Below are positions 35,706-43,689 of a stretch of DNA of 64,000 nt, piece by piece. Location of the stretch: contig JAKRSF010000004.1 of NCBI GenBank assembly GCA_022402445.1, positions 187,858-251,857 of the forward strand, in the 5' to 3' direction. Positions within the stretch are counted from its first letter, which is position 1. The number at the start of each line of letters is the position of its first letter. The position numbers were made by a program, and so were the translations under genes. The notes under the pieces were generated by a model. The model was not told where the DNA came from and did not search any database. It saw only the letters and a program-made list of their open reading frames with translations. The DNA comes from Cyanobacteriota bacterium. GTDB taxonomy: Bacteria > Cyanobacteriota > Cyanobacteriia > CACIAM-69d.

Positions 35706-35765
35706 ACGGATGATTGGTTGAAAGGGTTGAATCATAAGGATTTCAGGGCGATTTGACGCCATTCC

Positions 35766-36617
35766 CTAATCCAACTGCCGCCCCGTCAGTTCCACAAAAA
35801 TGTCCTCCAGGTTCGATGGGCGCACCATCATGCCGGTGCGATCGCCCTGGCCGTCGAGGTAGGCGGTGGCTTCGGCGAGGGTGGGGAAGAATTTGTATTC
35901 CCAGCGATCGCCCTCCTGGCGGATCACTAACCCCTCCCCGTGGCGGCGGCGCAGGTCCGCGAGGGTGCCCAGTTCAATGAGCTTGCCCCCGTCGATGATG
36001 CCGATGCGATCGCACAAATATTCCACCTCATCCATGTAGTGGGTCGTCAGCAGCAGCGTCATGCCCTGGCGGTTGAGATCCCGCAACATTTCCCAGAGCC
36101 GCCGCCGGGTTTGCGGATCGAGGCCCACGGTGGGTTCATCGAGGAACAGCACCTGCGGTTGGTGTAGCAGGGCACGGGCAATCTGCAACCGCCGCTTCAT
36201 GCCGCCGGAGAGGGTTTTGACGAGGCTGTCGCGGCGATCGCCCAGTTCCACATACTCCAGCCAATGGTTGATGCGATATTGCCGATCGGGGTTGGGGATG
36301 TGGTGCAGCCGCCCGTGGAATTCCAGGTTTTCCCAGACCGTCAGATCCCCATCGACGCTGGTTTGCTGGAGTACCACGCCGATCTCCCGCCGCACCTGGC
36401 CGCGATCGCGCACCACGTCATAGCCCGCGACGGAAATTGCGCCAGCGGTGGGGCGCGTCAGGGTGGTGATCATGCGGATGGTGGTGGATTTGCCCGCGCC
36501 GTTCGGCCCCAGCAGGCCAAACATGCCCCCCGCCGGAATCTCGAAGGATAAATCATCGACGACGGGGCGATCGGCGTAGGTTTTGGTGACTCCCGTGAGG
36601 GTGACGGCGGCTCCCAT
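35766..36617 (-). CDS. ABC transporter ATP-binding protein (DrrA/NatA type)
   Basis: A 283-residue ATPase with Walker A GPNGAGKSTTIRM, signature LSGGMKRRLQIARAL, Walker B VLFLDEPTVGLDPQ and H-loop TTHYMDEVEYL. The C-terminal domain after residue 220 is of the type in drug/polysaccharide exporters of the ABC-2 class, which normally pair with a six-helix permease. No permease gene is adjacent on either side, so the partner must be encoded elsewhere. Substrate unknown. Confidence 0.9.
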   Translation of the reverse strand: MGAAVTLTGVTKTYADRPVVDDLSFEIPAGGMFGLLGPNGAGKSTTIRMITTLTRPTAGAISVAGYDVVRDRGQVRREIGVVLQQTSVDGDLTVWENLEFHGRLHHIPNPDRQYRINHWLEYVELGDRRDSLVKTLSGGMKRRLQIARALLHQPQVLFLDEPTVGLDPQTRRRLWEMLRDLNRQGMTLLLTTHYMDEVEYLCDRIGIIDGGKLIELGTLADLRRRHGEGLVIRQEGDRWEYKFFPTLAEATAYLDGQGDRTGMMVRPSNLEDIFVELTGRQLD

Positions 36618-36813
36618 AGGTCTGGCTCGATTGGAAAAGGCTGAAGAGGGTTAGAGGGGCGCGATCGCCAAATCGCCCTTGACTGTAGCGCATTTTTTGG
36701 GTCGCATTTTTGCGGCGGGTCCGGGGACCCCGTGACCGGCGCAGCCAAATTTTATACAACGGTAGTAGGCACAGTCCGCAGGTGTTTGGGAGGGGGGCGC
36801 AAGGCCCCAGAGG

Positions 36814-37551
36814 GTGATGGTGAGCGTGATGGCGATGGCAACGGCGGTGGGTCAGGGGCGGCGGTGGCGATCGCGAGGTGGTGCCCTATCCGTGGTGGGG
36901 GCGTTGGCGGTTGTCCTGGGCGGTGGAGTGGCGATGGGGGCAAGGTCGGATCGCGCGATCGCCTCTGCCCCCGCGATTGCCCAGAGCATCACCCACCTCC
37001 AGGGCCAGGACGAAAACGGCAACTGGGTACGCGCCCGCCTGAGTGACGGCACCATGAGCCTCACCTTCGACTCGTCGGGCAATACCGTCACCGCCACCCA
37101 AACGGCGGGGGGCAGTTTTTATTTCGTGGGCCAGAATTTCCACTACCGGGCCTATGCGATCGGGCGGGGCCGCTATCTGGTGCAGGAATACTATCCCAAC
37201 GCTGGCGAAACGGACTGGTCCGTGGTGCTCTTGACCGATCGCGTCGAGGAACCCGCCCCCGATCGCTGGCGACATACCTACCGCTGCGGCGATCGCCGGG
37301 TCACCCTGCGGGAGGCGGCCGATGGCGGTCTATTCTACGAAGCGCGGCGCGACCAGGACGGCACCCTGCTGCTGTACTGGAGCCAGGGCACCCGCCGCAA
37401 CTCCGGCACCTCTTGGGTCTATGAATTTCGCGACCAGGCCGTCACCCACCGCCTCGAAGATTCCTGGGGCCGCAGTGGCGATCGCGGCTGGGCAGAGTTT
37501 CGGATCTACGAGGGCGATCGCCTCACGGTGCAGCAAGCCTGCGCTAAATAA
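36814..37551 (+). CDS. Exported protein of unknown function
   Basis: A 245-residue protein with a twin-Arg-containing N-terminus, a hydrophobic core (25-41) and a probable cleavage near APAIAQS. The mature part is beta-rich and aromatic (GSFYFVGQNFHYRAYAIGRG, YLVQEYYPNAGETDWSVVLL) and contains HTYRCGDRRVTLREA and a Cys near the end. No family was recognised. An alternative start is the second Met codon. It converges on sodC with 20 bases between stops. Confidence 0.6.
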   Translation: MMVSVMAMATAVGQGRRWRSRGGALSVVGALAVVLGGGVAMGARSDRAIASAPAIAQSITHLQGQDENGNWVRARLSDGTMSLTFDSSGNTVTATQTAGGSFYFVGQNFHYRAYAIGRGRYLVQEYYPNAGETDWSVVLLTDRVEEPAPDRWRHTYRCGDRRVTLREAADGGLFYEARRDQDGTLLLYWSQGTRRNSGTSWVYEFRDQAVTHRLEDSWGRSGDRGWAEFRIYEGDRLTVQQACAK

Positions 37552-37571
37552 TCCAATCGTTGGGGCTTTCC

Positions 37572-38162
37572 CTAGGATTTGACGTCGGACCCCAGACCGC
37601 AGGCCAGCCGCGCACCGCCGCCACCGAGGGGGGCCGGATCGTCGCTGTAGTTGTCGCCCCCTTTGTGCAGGATGACGGCGCGATCTTGAAACGCATCGGT
37701 ACGCAGGTGGGGGGCCAGGATCGGCAGGGTGGCGGTGCCGTCGGCGCTGACGGTGATCGCGGGCAGGTCGCCGCCGTGGCCGTGGCCGTAGGGGCCTTGG
37801 TGGCTTTGGGTGCGATCGGGGTCAAAGTGGCCACCGGCGGCGAGGGCCGGAACGATCGCGCCGTCCTTCTCGGCAGGATCGCAGGAACCCTGGCTATGGA
37901 GATGGAACCCGTGGAGGCCCGGTGGCAGGCCGTGGAGATCGGGGATCAGGAGCAGGCCGTCGTCCGTGTCGGTGGCGATGACCTGGCCGATCGCGGCTCC
38001 GGGGCCGGTTTCCGTGGCGGTAAAGAGGTCTAGGGTGAGGCGATCGGCGGTGGCGGGGGAGATCGCGCTGGCCCAGATCAGCCCCCACCCCAGCAGCAGG
38101 GCGATCGCGCGGCGGCCCCAACTCACCAGCGCCAGCATCCACGGACGAATGATCCTAGCCAT
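37572..38162 (-). CDS. sodC: Exported Cu/Zn superoxide dismutase
   Basis: SodC converts superoxide to O2 and H2O2 in the periplasm or lumen. Copper and zinc ligands are in GFHLHSQGSC, GGHFDPDRTQSHQGPYGHGH (bridging His and Zn loop), and RAVILHKGGDNY; the disulfide Cys pair is in QGSCDP and LACG. The ATG at 38162 has GGAGG about nine bases upstream and yields a signal peptide ending SPATA. Length 196 residues. Cu/Zn SOD is less common in cyanobacteria than Fe, Mn or Ni forms, so presence here is notable. Confidence 0.92.
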   Translation of the reverse strand: MARIIRPWMLALVSWGRRAIALLLGWGLIWASAISPATADRLTLDLFTATETGPGAAIGQVIATDTDDGLLLIPDLHGLPPGLHGFHLHSQGSCDPAEKDGAIVPALAAGGHFDPDRTQSHQGPYGHGHGGDLPAITVSADGTATLPILAPHLRTDAFQDRAVILHKGGDNYSDDPAPLGGGGARLACGLGSDVKS

Positions 38163-38290
38163 CGGTCCAAGTCCTCCCAAGTTCCCACGGGCAACCATTG
38201 ATTGATCAAAACGCTCAATTAGAACGCCTGTCAAAACGCTACCGCGATTCGGGTCCTGGGGCGCGATCGCCGCGATCGCCCATCACCCCC

Positions 38291-38671
38291 CTAGGCCGTC
38301 AGGGCATGGGCCTTGAGATCATCGAGGGACACATATTCCAGGGCGCTGGCGTGGGTGGCCGCCAGGTTCACCGGCGGAGCCACCCCCTGATCGAGGGCCT
38401 CCTTCCAGCGGGAGGCGCACAGGCACCAGCAGTCCCCCGGTTTGAGGCCGGGAAATTGATATTCGGGGCGGGGGGTGATCAGGTCATTGCCCTGGGCCTT
38501 GGAAAAGTCTAGGAAGGCCGCCGTCATGCGGGCGCAGATGACGTGAACGCCGAAGTCGTAGCCGCCGGTTTCGCAGCGGCCATTGCGATAGAAGCCCGTC
38601 ATGGGATCCGTGCAGCAGGAGACGAGATCGGTGCCGAGGACGTTTTTGGCGGTTTGGGTCGGTGCTGTCAT
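38291..38671 (-). CDS. DUF2237 family protein
   Basis: A 126-residue cytoplasmic protein with the full DUF2237 pattern: NVLGTDLVSCCTDPMTGFYR, CETGGYDFGVHVICARMT, FLDFSKAQGNDLITPRPEY and PGDCWCLCASRWKEA. Family members are widespread and uncharacterised; the five conserved Cys could bind metal. It is followed by sodC and preceded by the PPOX gene (40 bases) on the same strand. Confidence 0.88.
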   Translation of the reverse strand: MTAPTQTAKNVLGTDLVSCCTDPMTGFYRNGRCETGGYDFGVHVICARMTAAFLDFSKAQGNDLITPRPEYQFPGLKPGDCWCLCASRWKEALDQGVAPPVNLAATHASALEYVSLDDLKAHALTA

Positions 38672-38711
38672 GGGGAGGAGGGGGAAGATGCGGAGGACTG
38701 GGTGGGGGAGT

Positions 38712-39350
38712 TTAGGGATTGATATTGCGCTGGTGCCAGCGATCGCCGTCGCGCCAGAAGCAGATGCGGTCCTGGGGGTCGCCGCGCAGTTGCAGCCAGT
38801 CTACCCGGTGGGGTTCCAGTTCGAGGACCACGAAGGTGTCGGGGGGGGCGATCGCGTCGGGGGGCGGTGGGTTAAAGGCGTCTGGATTTTGGTCTAGATC
38901 CTGGCGATCGCCGCCCGGACTGGGCCACGCAAATTGCAGTTGCGCCGCCGCCGAAAGGGCCTGCCAAAGCCGCGATCGCAGCTTCGCCCCCCCGGTCCCA
39001 TCCCCAGAAACAGCGTCCAGATCGACCCCCTGCCAAACCCGAAGGTGACCGGTCAGGCGGAACTGTTCGCGGGTTTTCGGGAAATACCAGCAGGCTTCCG
39101 CCGCCGGATTCGCCGCGATCTGGGCAATTTTCTCGCTCCGGCGATCGGTCACAAACCGCAGGCGATCGCCCAGGCCCTGATCCTGATCTTGACCTTGATC
39201 CGGCCCAAACCCACGAAACACAACCGTCCGGTTCGCGGGCGTACCATCCGATCGCACCGTCGCCAGTTGCAGATAGCGGGCATAGATCAGCGATCGATTG
39301 CGGTGCAGCGCCCGAGCCAGGGGCGATCGCCACGGAGCCAAATTCCCCAT
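38712..39350 (-). CDS. PPOX-type FMN-binding protein (Alr4036 family)
   Basis: A 212-residue split-barrel flavoprotein of the pyridoxamine-phosphate-oxidase-like Alr4036 group. Hallmarks are YLQLATVRSDGTPANRTVVF, LRFVTDRRSEKIAQIAANPA, ACWYFPKTREQFRLTGHL and the C-terminal HRVDWLQLRGDPQDR. It is probably not the PLP-making PdxH, whose C-terminal motif differs. A Gln/Asp-rich insertion (DQGQDQDQGLGD) sits in a surface loop. It starts four bases after the beta-helix gene stop, implying co-transcription. Confidence 0.8.
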   Translation of the reverse strand: MGNLAPWRSPLARALHRNRSLIYARYLQLATVRSDGTPANRTVVFRGFGPDQGQDQDQGLGDRLRFVTDRRSEKIAQIAANPAAEACWYFPKTREQFRLTGHLRVWQGVDLDAVSGDGTGGAKLRSRLWQALSAAAQLQFAWPSPGGDRQDLDQNPDAFNPPPPDAIAPPDTFVVLELEPHRVDWLQLRGDPQDRICFWRDGDRWHQRNINP

Positions 39351-39354
39351 GGTT

Positions 39355-40506
39355 CTACCGCGCTAGCCCCATCGCCAGCCGCACCGGAGCCACCGGATTG
39401 CCACTCGCCAGGGTCACCGCGCCGCTGGAGCCCCCATCGATCTGGTTGCCCACCGCCGGGATCGTATTGCCCTGGGTGGCGTTGTAGATGGCATAGCGGC
39501 CATTGCCCATGATGCGGTTATTGCCCGGATTGCCATAGGTGCCCAGGTCCGGAGCCGCCTGACCGATCGCCACCACCCCATCGCGCTGGTTTTGGGTGAT
39601 CTCATTGCTGCGGAAAATCGGCTGGGCGCTGCGGGTCACGATCACCCCGTCCGTGTTGCCCACAATGCGGTTATTTTGCAGCAGCGGCTGGGCATTGTCC
39701 CCCACCGTGATGCCAAATCCCGTCGCCTCGAAATGGTTACTGCGGACAATGGGGCGGGCCGTCCGCGCGATCGACAGGCCATTGCCGCCATTGCGCTGGA
39801 AGATATTGCTCTCCACCACCGGCGTGGCGTTGCCCGTGACAAAAAGGCCATCCCGGTGGCTGCCGCTCAGGGTGCAGTTGGCGATCATGGGGGATCCAGT
39901 CTCGACCCAGATGCCCGTGCCCCGCACGTTGGGATTGCTGACGGTGAGGCCCTCCGCGATCGCGCCGTCCTCGAGCACCACCGCCACATCCTGCCCCGCA
40001 AAACTGCGGCTGAGGTAGCGGCCCCCCCCCACGATTTCAATGCCGCTGCCCATGGCCCCGCTGCTGCCGCTGAGTTTGACGCCGGACGGCACGATGATCG
40101 GAAAGCTTTCGCCGCGATCGGGGCTGTAGGTGCCGGGGGCGAGTTTGATGGTGACGCCGTAGCGGGCGCGGCTGAGGGCTTGGGCGATCGTCCGCACGGG
40201 CGCGCCGAAGGTGCCGGGATTGCTGTCGCTGCCCGCGTTGGAATCCACATGGATCACCTGTTGGCCCTGGTAGTTCGACTGCCCTTGATAGCTGGGCTGG
40301 CCCTGGTAGCTCGGTTGGCCCTGGTAGCTGGGCTGGCCCGTGGGACGCCCGTCGGGTTCACTCGGGAGCCATTGGGCGGGGGGTGAGGCTTGGATCGGTT
40401 CCGCCGTGACGGTGGAGGCCCGCAGGGCTTGGGGCACCAGCAGACTGCCGCCGAGGGTCAGGGCGCTGAGGACTAGGGCAGTGGGGCGAGACGGGAAGGG
40501 GATCAT
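39355..40506 (-). CDS. Exported parallel beta-helix protein (DUF1565)
   Basis: The ATG at 40506 (MIPFPSRPTALVLS) gives a signal peptide and about 383 residues. A linker of four GQPSYQ-type hexapeptides follows, then DUF1565 (HVDSNAGSDSNPGTFGAPVR, TIAQALSRARYGVTIKLAPG) and repeated right-handed beta-helix rungs such as VVESNIFQRNGGNGLSIART, RPIVRSNHFEATGFGITVGD and QPLLQNNRIVGNTDGVIV. Such proteins are secreted or surface-bound and may bind or cleave polysaccharide; no catalytic site is evident. The gene is upstream of the PPOX gene by four bases. Confidence 0.85.
   Translation of the reverse strand: MIPFPSRPTALVLSALTLGGSLLVPQALRASTVTAEPIQASPPAQWLPSEPDGRPTGQPSYQGQPSYQGQPSYQGQSNYQGQQVIHVDSNAGSDSNPGTFGAPVRTIAQALSRARYGVTIKLAPGTYSPDRGESFPIIVPSGVKLSGSSGAMGSGIEIVGGGRYLSRSFAGQDVAVVLEDGAIAEGLTVSNPNVRGTGIWVETGSPMIANCTLSGSHRDGLFVTGNATPVVESNIFQRNGGNGLSIARTARPIVRSNHFEATGFGITVGDNAQPLLQNNRIVGNTDGVIVTRSAQPIFRSNEITQNQRDGVVAIGQAAPDLGTYGNPGNNRIMGNGRYAIYNATQGNTIPAVGNQIDGGSSGAVTLASGNPVAPVRLAMGLAR
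40267..40338 (-). repeat. 18-base tandem repeat in the beta-helix gene
   Basis: Four in-frame 18-base units encode GQPSYQ three times and GQSNYQ once, forming a flexible linker before the DUF1565 domain. Confidence 0.88.
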
Positions 40507-40654
40507 GGCGAGGATTGGGGTGATGTGGGCGCGATCGCGGGGGCAGTGGAGCGTGCTTGTGTGGGCGGGGATCGCCATTGGGTCGCGGGATGGAATGCTT
40601 CCGATTATTTCAAATTATTTCCAGGTTGGTGCCAATTGGCGCGATCGCTTTGCC

Positions 40655-41629
40655 CTAGGCCCCCAGGAGGCGGGCGAGGCGCAGGCAGGTGATTTCCCAG
40701 ACCAGGCGCGGTTGGACATAGTTTCGCAGGTGCTGGCGGGCGGTTTCGAGGAGGTGGGCGGCGGCGATCGCGTCAAAATGCCCGCCGGTTTGGTGCCAAT
40801 AGCTTTGCTGGAGATAGCCCGTGAGCCAGAGTTGCTGATCGCCGTCGAGGTCGTGGTCGATGCGTTTGGCCAGGGTGAGGGCGGCGCGGCGCGATCGCGG
40901 GGGCACTTGCAACTGTTCCAATAAATCCGCCGGAATCGAAGCCAGCAGGTCCCCCTGGGCGATCGCGGATCCGGGCGACCCCTGGGCGATCGCCAGCAGC
41001 TCCGGCCGTTTTGTCAACTCCCCGTGGCCCGTGCGCTCCAGCACCGTCACCAATTCCGCCCCACTGAGCCGCCGGAAGGGAATCCGCGCGCAGCGGGACA
41101 CCAGGGTGGGCAGGAGGGCATCGGCACTGGGGGCCAGCAAAATCAAGGACGCTTGACCGGGCTCCTCTAGGGTTTTGAGCAGACCGTTGGCCGCCCCCTC
41201 CGCCATGGTTTCCGCCCCGTCGAGGATCACCAGCGATCGCGGCGCTTCCAGCGGCGGACGTCCCAAAAAGCGGCCAATCTCGCGCACCTGTTCCAGGCGA
41301 ATCTGCGGCCCCCCCTGTCGCCGAAACCCCGCCGCCCGCGCCTCGGAAATGGTTAGAAGTTTGCCGCGATCGAGGTAGGTCGGCTCCACCCACAGCAGAT
41401 CCGGATGGTTCCCCGCCGCCAGCCGCTGGGCCAGTCCGGGCGGTGGATCCTCGCAGCCGGAGGGCGCAAACAGCAGCGTGGCAAAACACCGGGCCGCCAG
41501 CCGCCGCCCCACCCCGTCCGGCCCCGCAAAGAGATAGGCCGGGGCCACGCGATCGCGCAGAACCGCCTGGGACAGCAGCGCGATCGCCCGATCCTGGCCC
41601 ACCAACTCCGTAAAAAATCCCGTCGCCAT
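40655..41629 (-). CDS. holB: DNA polymerase III delta-prime subunit
   Basis: The 324-residue protein matches clamp-loader delta-prime: FFTELVGQDRAIALLSQAV, LFAGPDGVGRRLAARCFA (degenerate P-loop), LVILDGAETMAEGAANGLLK, TLEEPGQASLILLAPS, LLPTLVSRC. It helps load the sliding clamp at the replication fork. The ATG at 41629 (MATGFF) is chosen; the upstream in-frame sequence is Gly/Trp-rich and unlike the family. tmk lies 119 bases upstream on the same strand, a common bacterial pairing. Confidence 0.92.
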   Translation of the reverse strand: MATGFFTELVGQDRAIALLSQAVLRDRVAPAYLFAGPDGVGRRLAARCFATLLFAPSGCEDPPPGLAQRLAAGNHPDLLWVEPTYLDRGKLLTISEARAAGFRRQGGPQIRLEQVREIGRFLGRPPLEAPRSLVILDGAETMAEGAANGLLKTLEEPGQASLILLAPSADALLPTLVSRCARIPFRRLSGAELVTVLERTGHGELTKRPELLAIAQGSPGSAIAQGDLLASIPADLLEQLQVPPRSRRAALTLAKRIDHDLDGDQQLWLTGYLQQSYWHQTGGHFDAIAAAHLLETARQHLRNYVQPRLVWEITCLRLARLLGA

Positions 41630-41748
41630 CGACCCTAGCCCCCCAACACCAGCATCCATGCCCGGTTGTGTAACAAGGGACTTAAGCCCCTTGCCCCGGC
41701 GGATTGAGTTCCCCTGACCCCAGGATTCAGAGCCATGGAACAGCCCCC

Positions 41749-42444
41749 CTAATCCAACTCCACCCCATACCAACTGCGGAAGCGATCGCGCAACACCCCC
41801 TGCACCTGAGCAAACACCGTCGCCTCATCCCCCGTCCCATCAATCCGCACCACGCGATCGCAATCCCGCTGGGCCAGGGCCGCAAAGCCCGATCGCACCC
41901 GCTCATGGAACGCCCGCCCCTCCTCTTCGAGGCGATCGCCCACCTCCCCCGGCGATCGCCGCTGTCGCCGCAGCGCCCCCGCATCCACCGGCACATCCAG
42001 CCACAGGGTCAAATCCGGCCGCAGCCCCGACGTGGCCAAATTATTCAGCACCTCAATCATCTTCAGATTCAACTGCCGCCCATAGCCCTGGTACGCGATT
42101 GTCGAATCCACATAGCGATCGCACAGCACCACCCCCCCCTGCATCAACGTCGGCACCAGCACCGTCGCCACATGCTGCGCCCGATCCGCCGCATAGAGCA
42201 TCAGTTCCGCCCCCTCATCGAGGCGCTCCCCCTCCCCCTCCGCCAACGACGGCCCTGCCAGCAACAGTTGCCGCAACTGCCGCCCGATCGCCGTCCCCCC
42301 CGGCTCCCGCGTCACCACCAGCGATCGCCGCGATCGCCACGCCGGATGGTTCAACAGCCACCCCTGCACCCGCTGAATTTGCGTCGTTTTCCCCGCCCCA
42401 TCAATCCCCTCAAAGGTAATGAAGCGACCGCGATCATCCATCAT
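41749..42444 (-). CDS. tmk: Thymidylate kinase
   Basis: Tmk phosphorylates dTMP to dTDP. P-loop FEGIDGAGKTTQIQ, the DR motif LCDRYVDSTIAYQGYGR, and a lid-region RRQRRSPGEVGDRLEEEG are present. The start is one of two adjacent ATGs at 42444/42441 (MMDDRGRFITFEG); the longer frame upstream is not conserved. About 231 residues. Probably co-transcribed with holB. Confidence 0.94.
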   Translation of the reverse strand: MMDDRGRFITFEGIDGAGKTTQIQRVQGWLLNHPAWRSRRSLVVTREPGGTAIGRQLRQLLLAGPSLAEGEGERLDEGAELMLYAADRAQHVATVLVPTLMQGGVVLCDRYVDSTIAYQGYGRQLNLKMIEVLNNLATSGLRPDLTLWLDVPVDAGALRRQRRSPGEVGDRLEEEGRAFHERVRSGFAALAQRDCDRVVRIDGTGDEATVFAQVQGVLRDRFRSWYGVELD

Positions 42445-42597
42445 TTGCCAATGCCAACCCATGGGCCATCTCTGCAAAGCACCTACGGCAAACGTCCCCC
42501 GCGATCGCCACGAAATTGCCCCCTTACCCGGATAGACCCCAGCAGTTCGGTATGATGGGGCAGAATCGACGAGACAGCCGTAAGCATCTCATTTTTT

Positions 42598-42945
42598 ATG
42601 GCTCGCTACACCTGCTCCTTTTGCATCTCAAGCCCCCGGGACCAAATCCTGAAGCTCCTGCACGACACCCTAGAAGGCTGTCGGCTCGATGTCATCTACA
42701 AATCGGGGGACTACATCGTAGCGAAGGAAACCCCCGGCAACGTGACCTTTTCCCAGCTCGTCACCGTCGAAATTCTCATTGACACCCCCGATCGCGCCGC
42801 CGATCGCACGGGTCTGCACTTCATCATCAAAAACGAAGAATTGCCCCTGCGCCAGGACAACCACTGCCGCCAAATGTCCGACCTGCTCAGCGGCAGCCTC
42901 AACGCCAGCGGACTCCTCGAACCCCTCAGCCAAGTGACCGGCTAG
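42598..42945 (+). CDS. Conserved protein of unknown function
   Basis: A 115-residue soluble protein, MARYTCSFCISSPRDQILKL, with a CxxC pair at residues 6-9 and a mixed alpha/beta pattern (LEGCRLDVIYKSGDYIVAKE, FSQLVTVEILIDTPDRAADR, GLHFIIKNEELPLRQDNHCR). Codon use and GC are like its neighbours. It looks like a small cyanobacterial conserved protein, but no function is known to me. It is divergent from tmk; a TATGAT hexamer at 42552-42557 could be its -10 box. Confidence 0.7.
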   Translation: MARYTCSFCISSPRDQILKLLHDTLEGCRLDVIYKSGDYIVAKETPGNVTFSQLVTVEILIDTPDRAADRTGLHFIIKNEELPLRQDNHCRQMSDLLSGSLNASGLLEPLSQVTG

Positions 42946-43144
42946 AAGCCAAGGCCGCCGCCGCCCCCACCAACCGGCGATCGCGACCCCGGCCCAAGCC
43001 ACGGCCCAACCTGGGCAACGCGAAAAATATTGATTAACCGTTAGCCCCCCCAAGGCCAACACCCCCCTCCCCCTTAGCCAGGGCCATCCCCCGATGCCCT
43101 GGCTGACTGTTTCTGATCCCCCGTCGTCCCGCGATCGGGCACCC

Positions 43145-43582
43145 CTAATCGTCCTCGTCCCCATCCTCCGGATCGCCGACCATATTGGGGCTGATGAGGG
43201 TGATATCAAACTCATCCGGCGGCCCGATCGACAGGGTGTCCTGTTTCAGGGTGTAGTAGATGGCGCGCACCTGGGGACCAAACACGATCTCATCCTCATT
43301 CTGAAGATCGTGGACCTGGAGCTTGCGGCCATTGATCAACAGCCCATTAGCGCTCGGTTTGCCCTTGAGGTTGCCATCCACAATGCGGTAGTAGGCGGTG
43401 CCGTCATCGTAGGACAGGCGCACCAGGGTGGCATGGCGGCGTGAGACAAACTGTGACACAAGAATGACATCACATTTGGGATCGCGCCCGACTGAATACA
43501 CGGGATTTTCGAGTACGATTTCCCGACGCCCTTTATCGTCTTCGACAATCAACAGGTGATTCTGGCGCGGTTCTGGAGCCAT
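43145..43582 (-). CDS. FHA-domain protein
   Basis: A 145-residue protein that is essentially one FHA domain, which binds phosphothreonine peptides. The key motifs are YSVGRDPKCDVILVSQFVSR with RHA following, and SANGLLINGRKL with the conserved Asn-Gly. It has an acidic C-terminal tail (GDPEDGDEDD). The probable role is phospho-dependent protein recruitment in Ser/Thr kinase signalling; no kinase is nearby. Confidence 0.88.
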   Translation of the reverse strand: MAPEPRQNHLLIVEDDKGRREIVLENPVYSVGRDPKCDVILVSQFVSRRHATLVRLSYDDGTAYYRIVDGNLKGKPSANGLLINGRKLQVHDLQNEDEIVFGPQVRAIYYTLKQDTLSIGPPDEFDITLISPNMVGDPEDGDEDD

Positions 43583-43689
43583 GTTTTTGCAGTGGTGAGA
43601 CCTAAGACGGTTCGCGGGGTGGGGGCGTAGGCCCCTAGGGATGATATCAATTTAGGCGATGCCTAGCCCAATCGCTGCACCTTCGCAGT

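Noticed and set aside
35497-35721. Plus-strand frame encoding repeated GGTEWVDQRSWGL
   Set aside because: It is translation of the 39-base tandem repeat and 33-base repeat, overlapping the end of the exported protein gene; such repeat-derived frames are commonly spurious.
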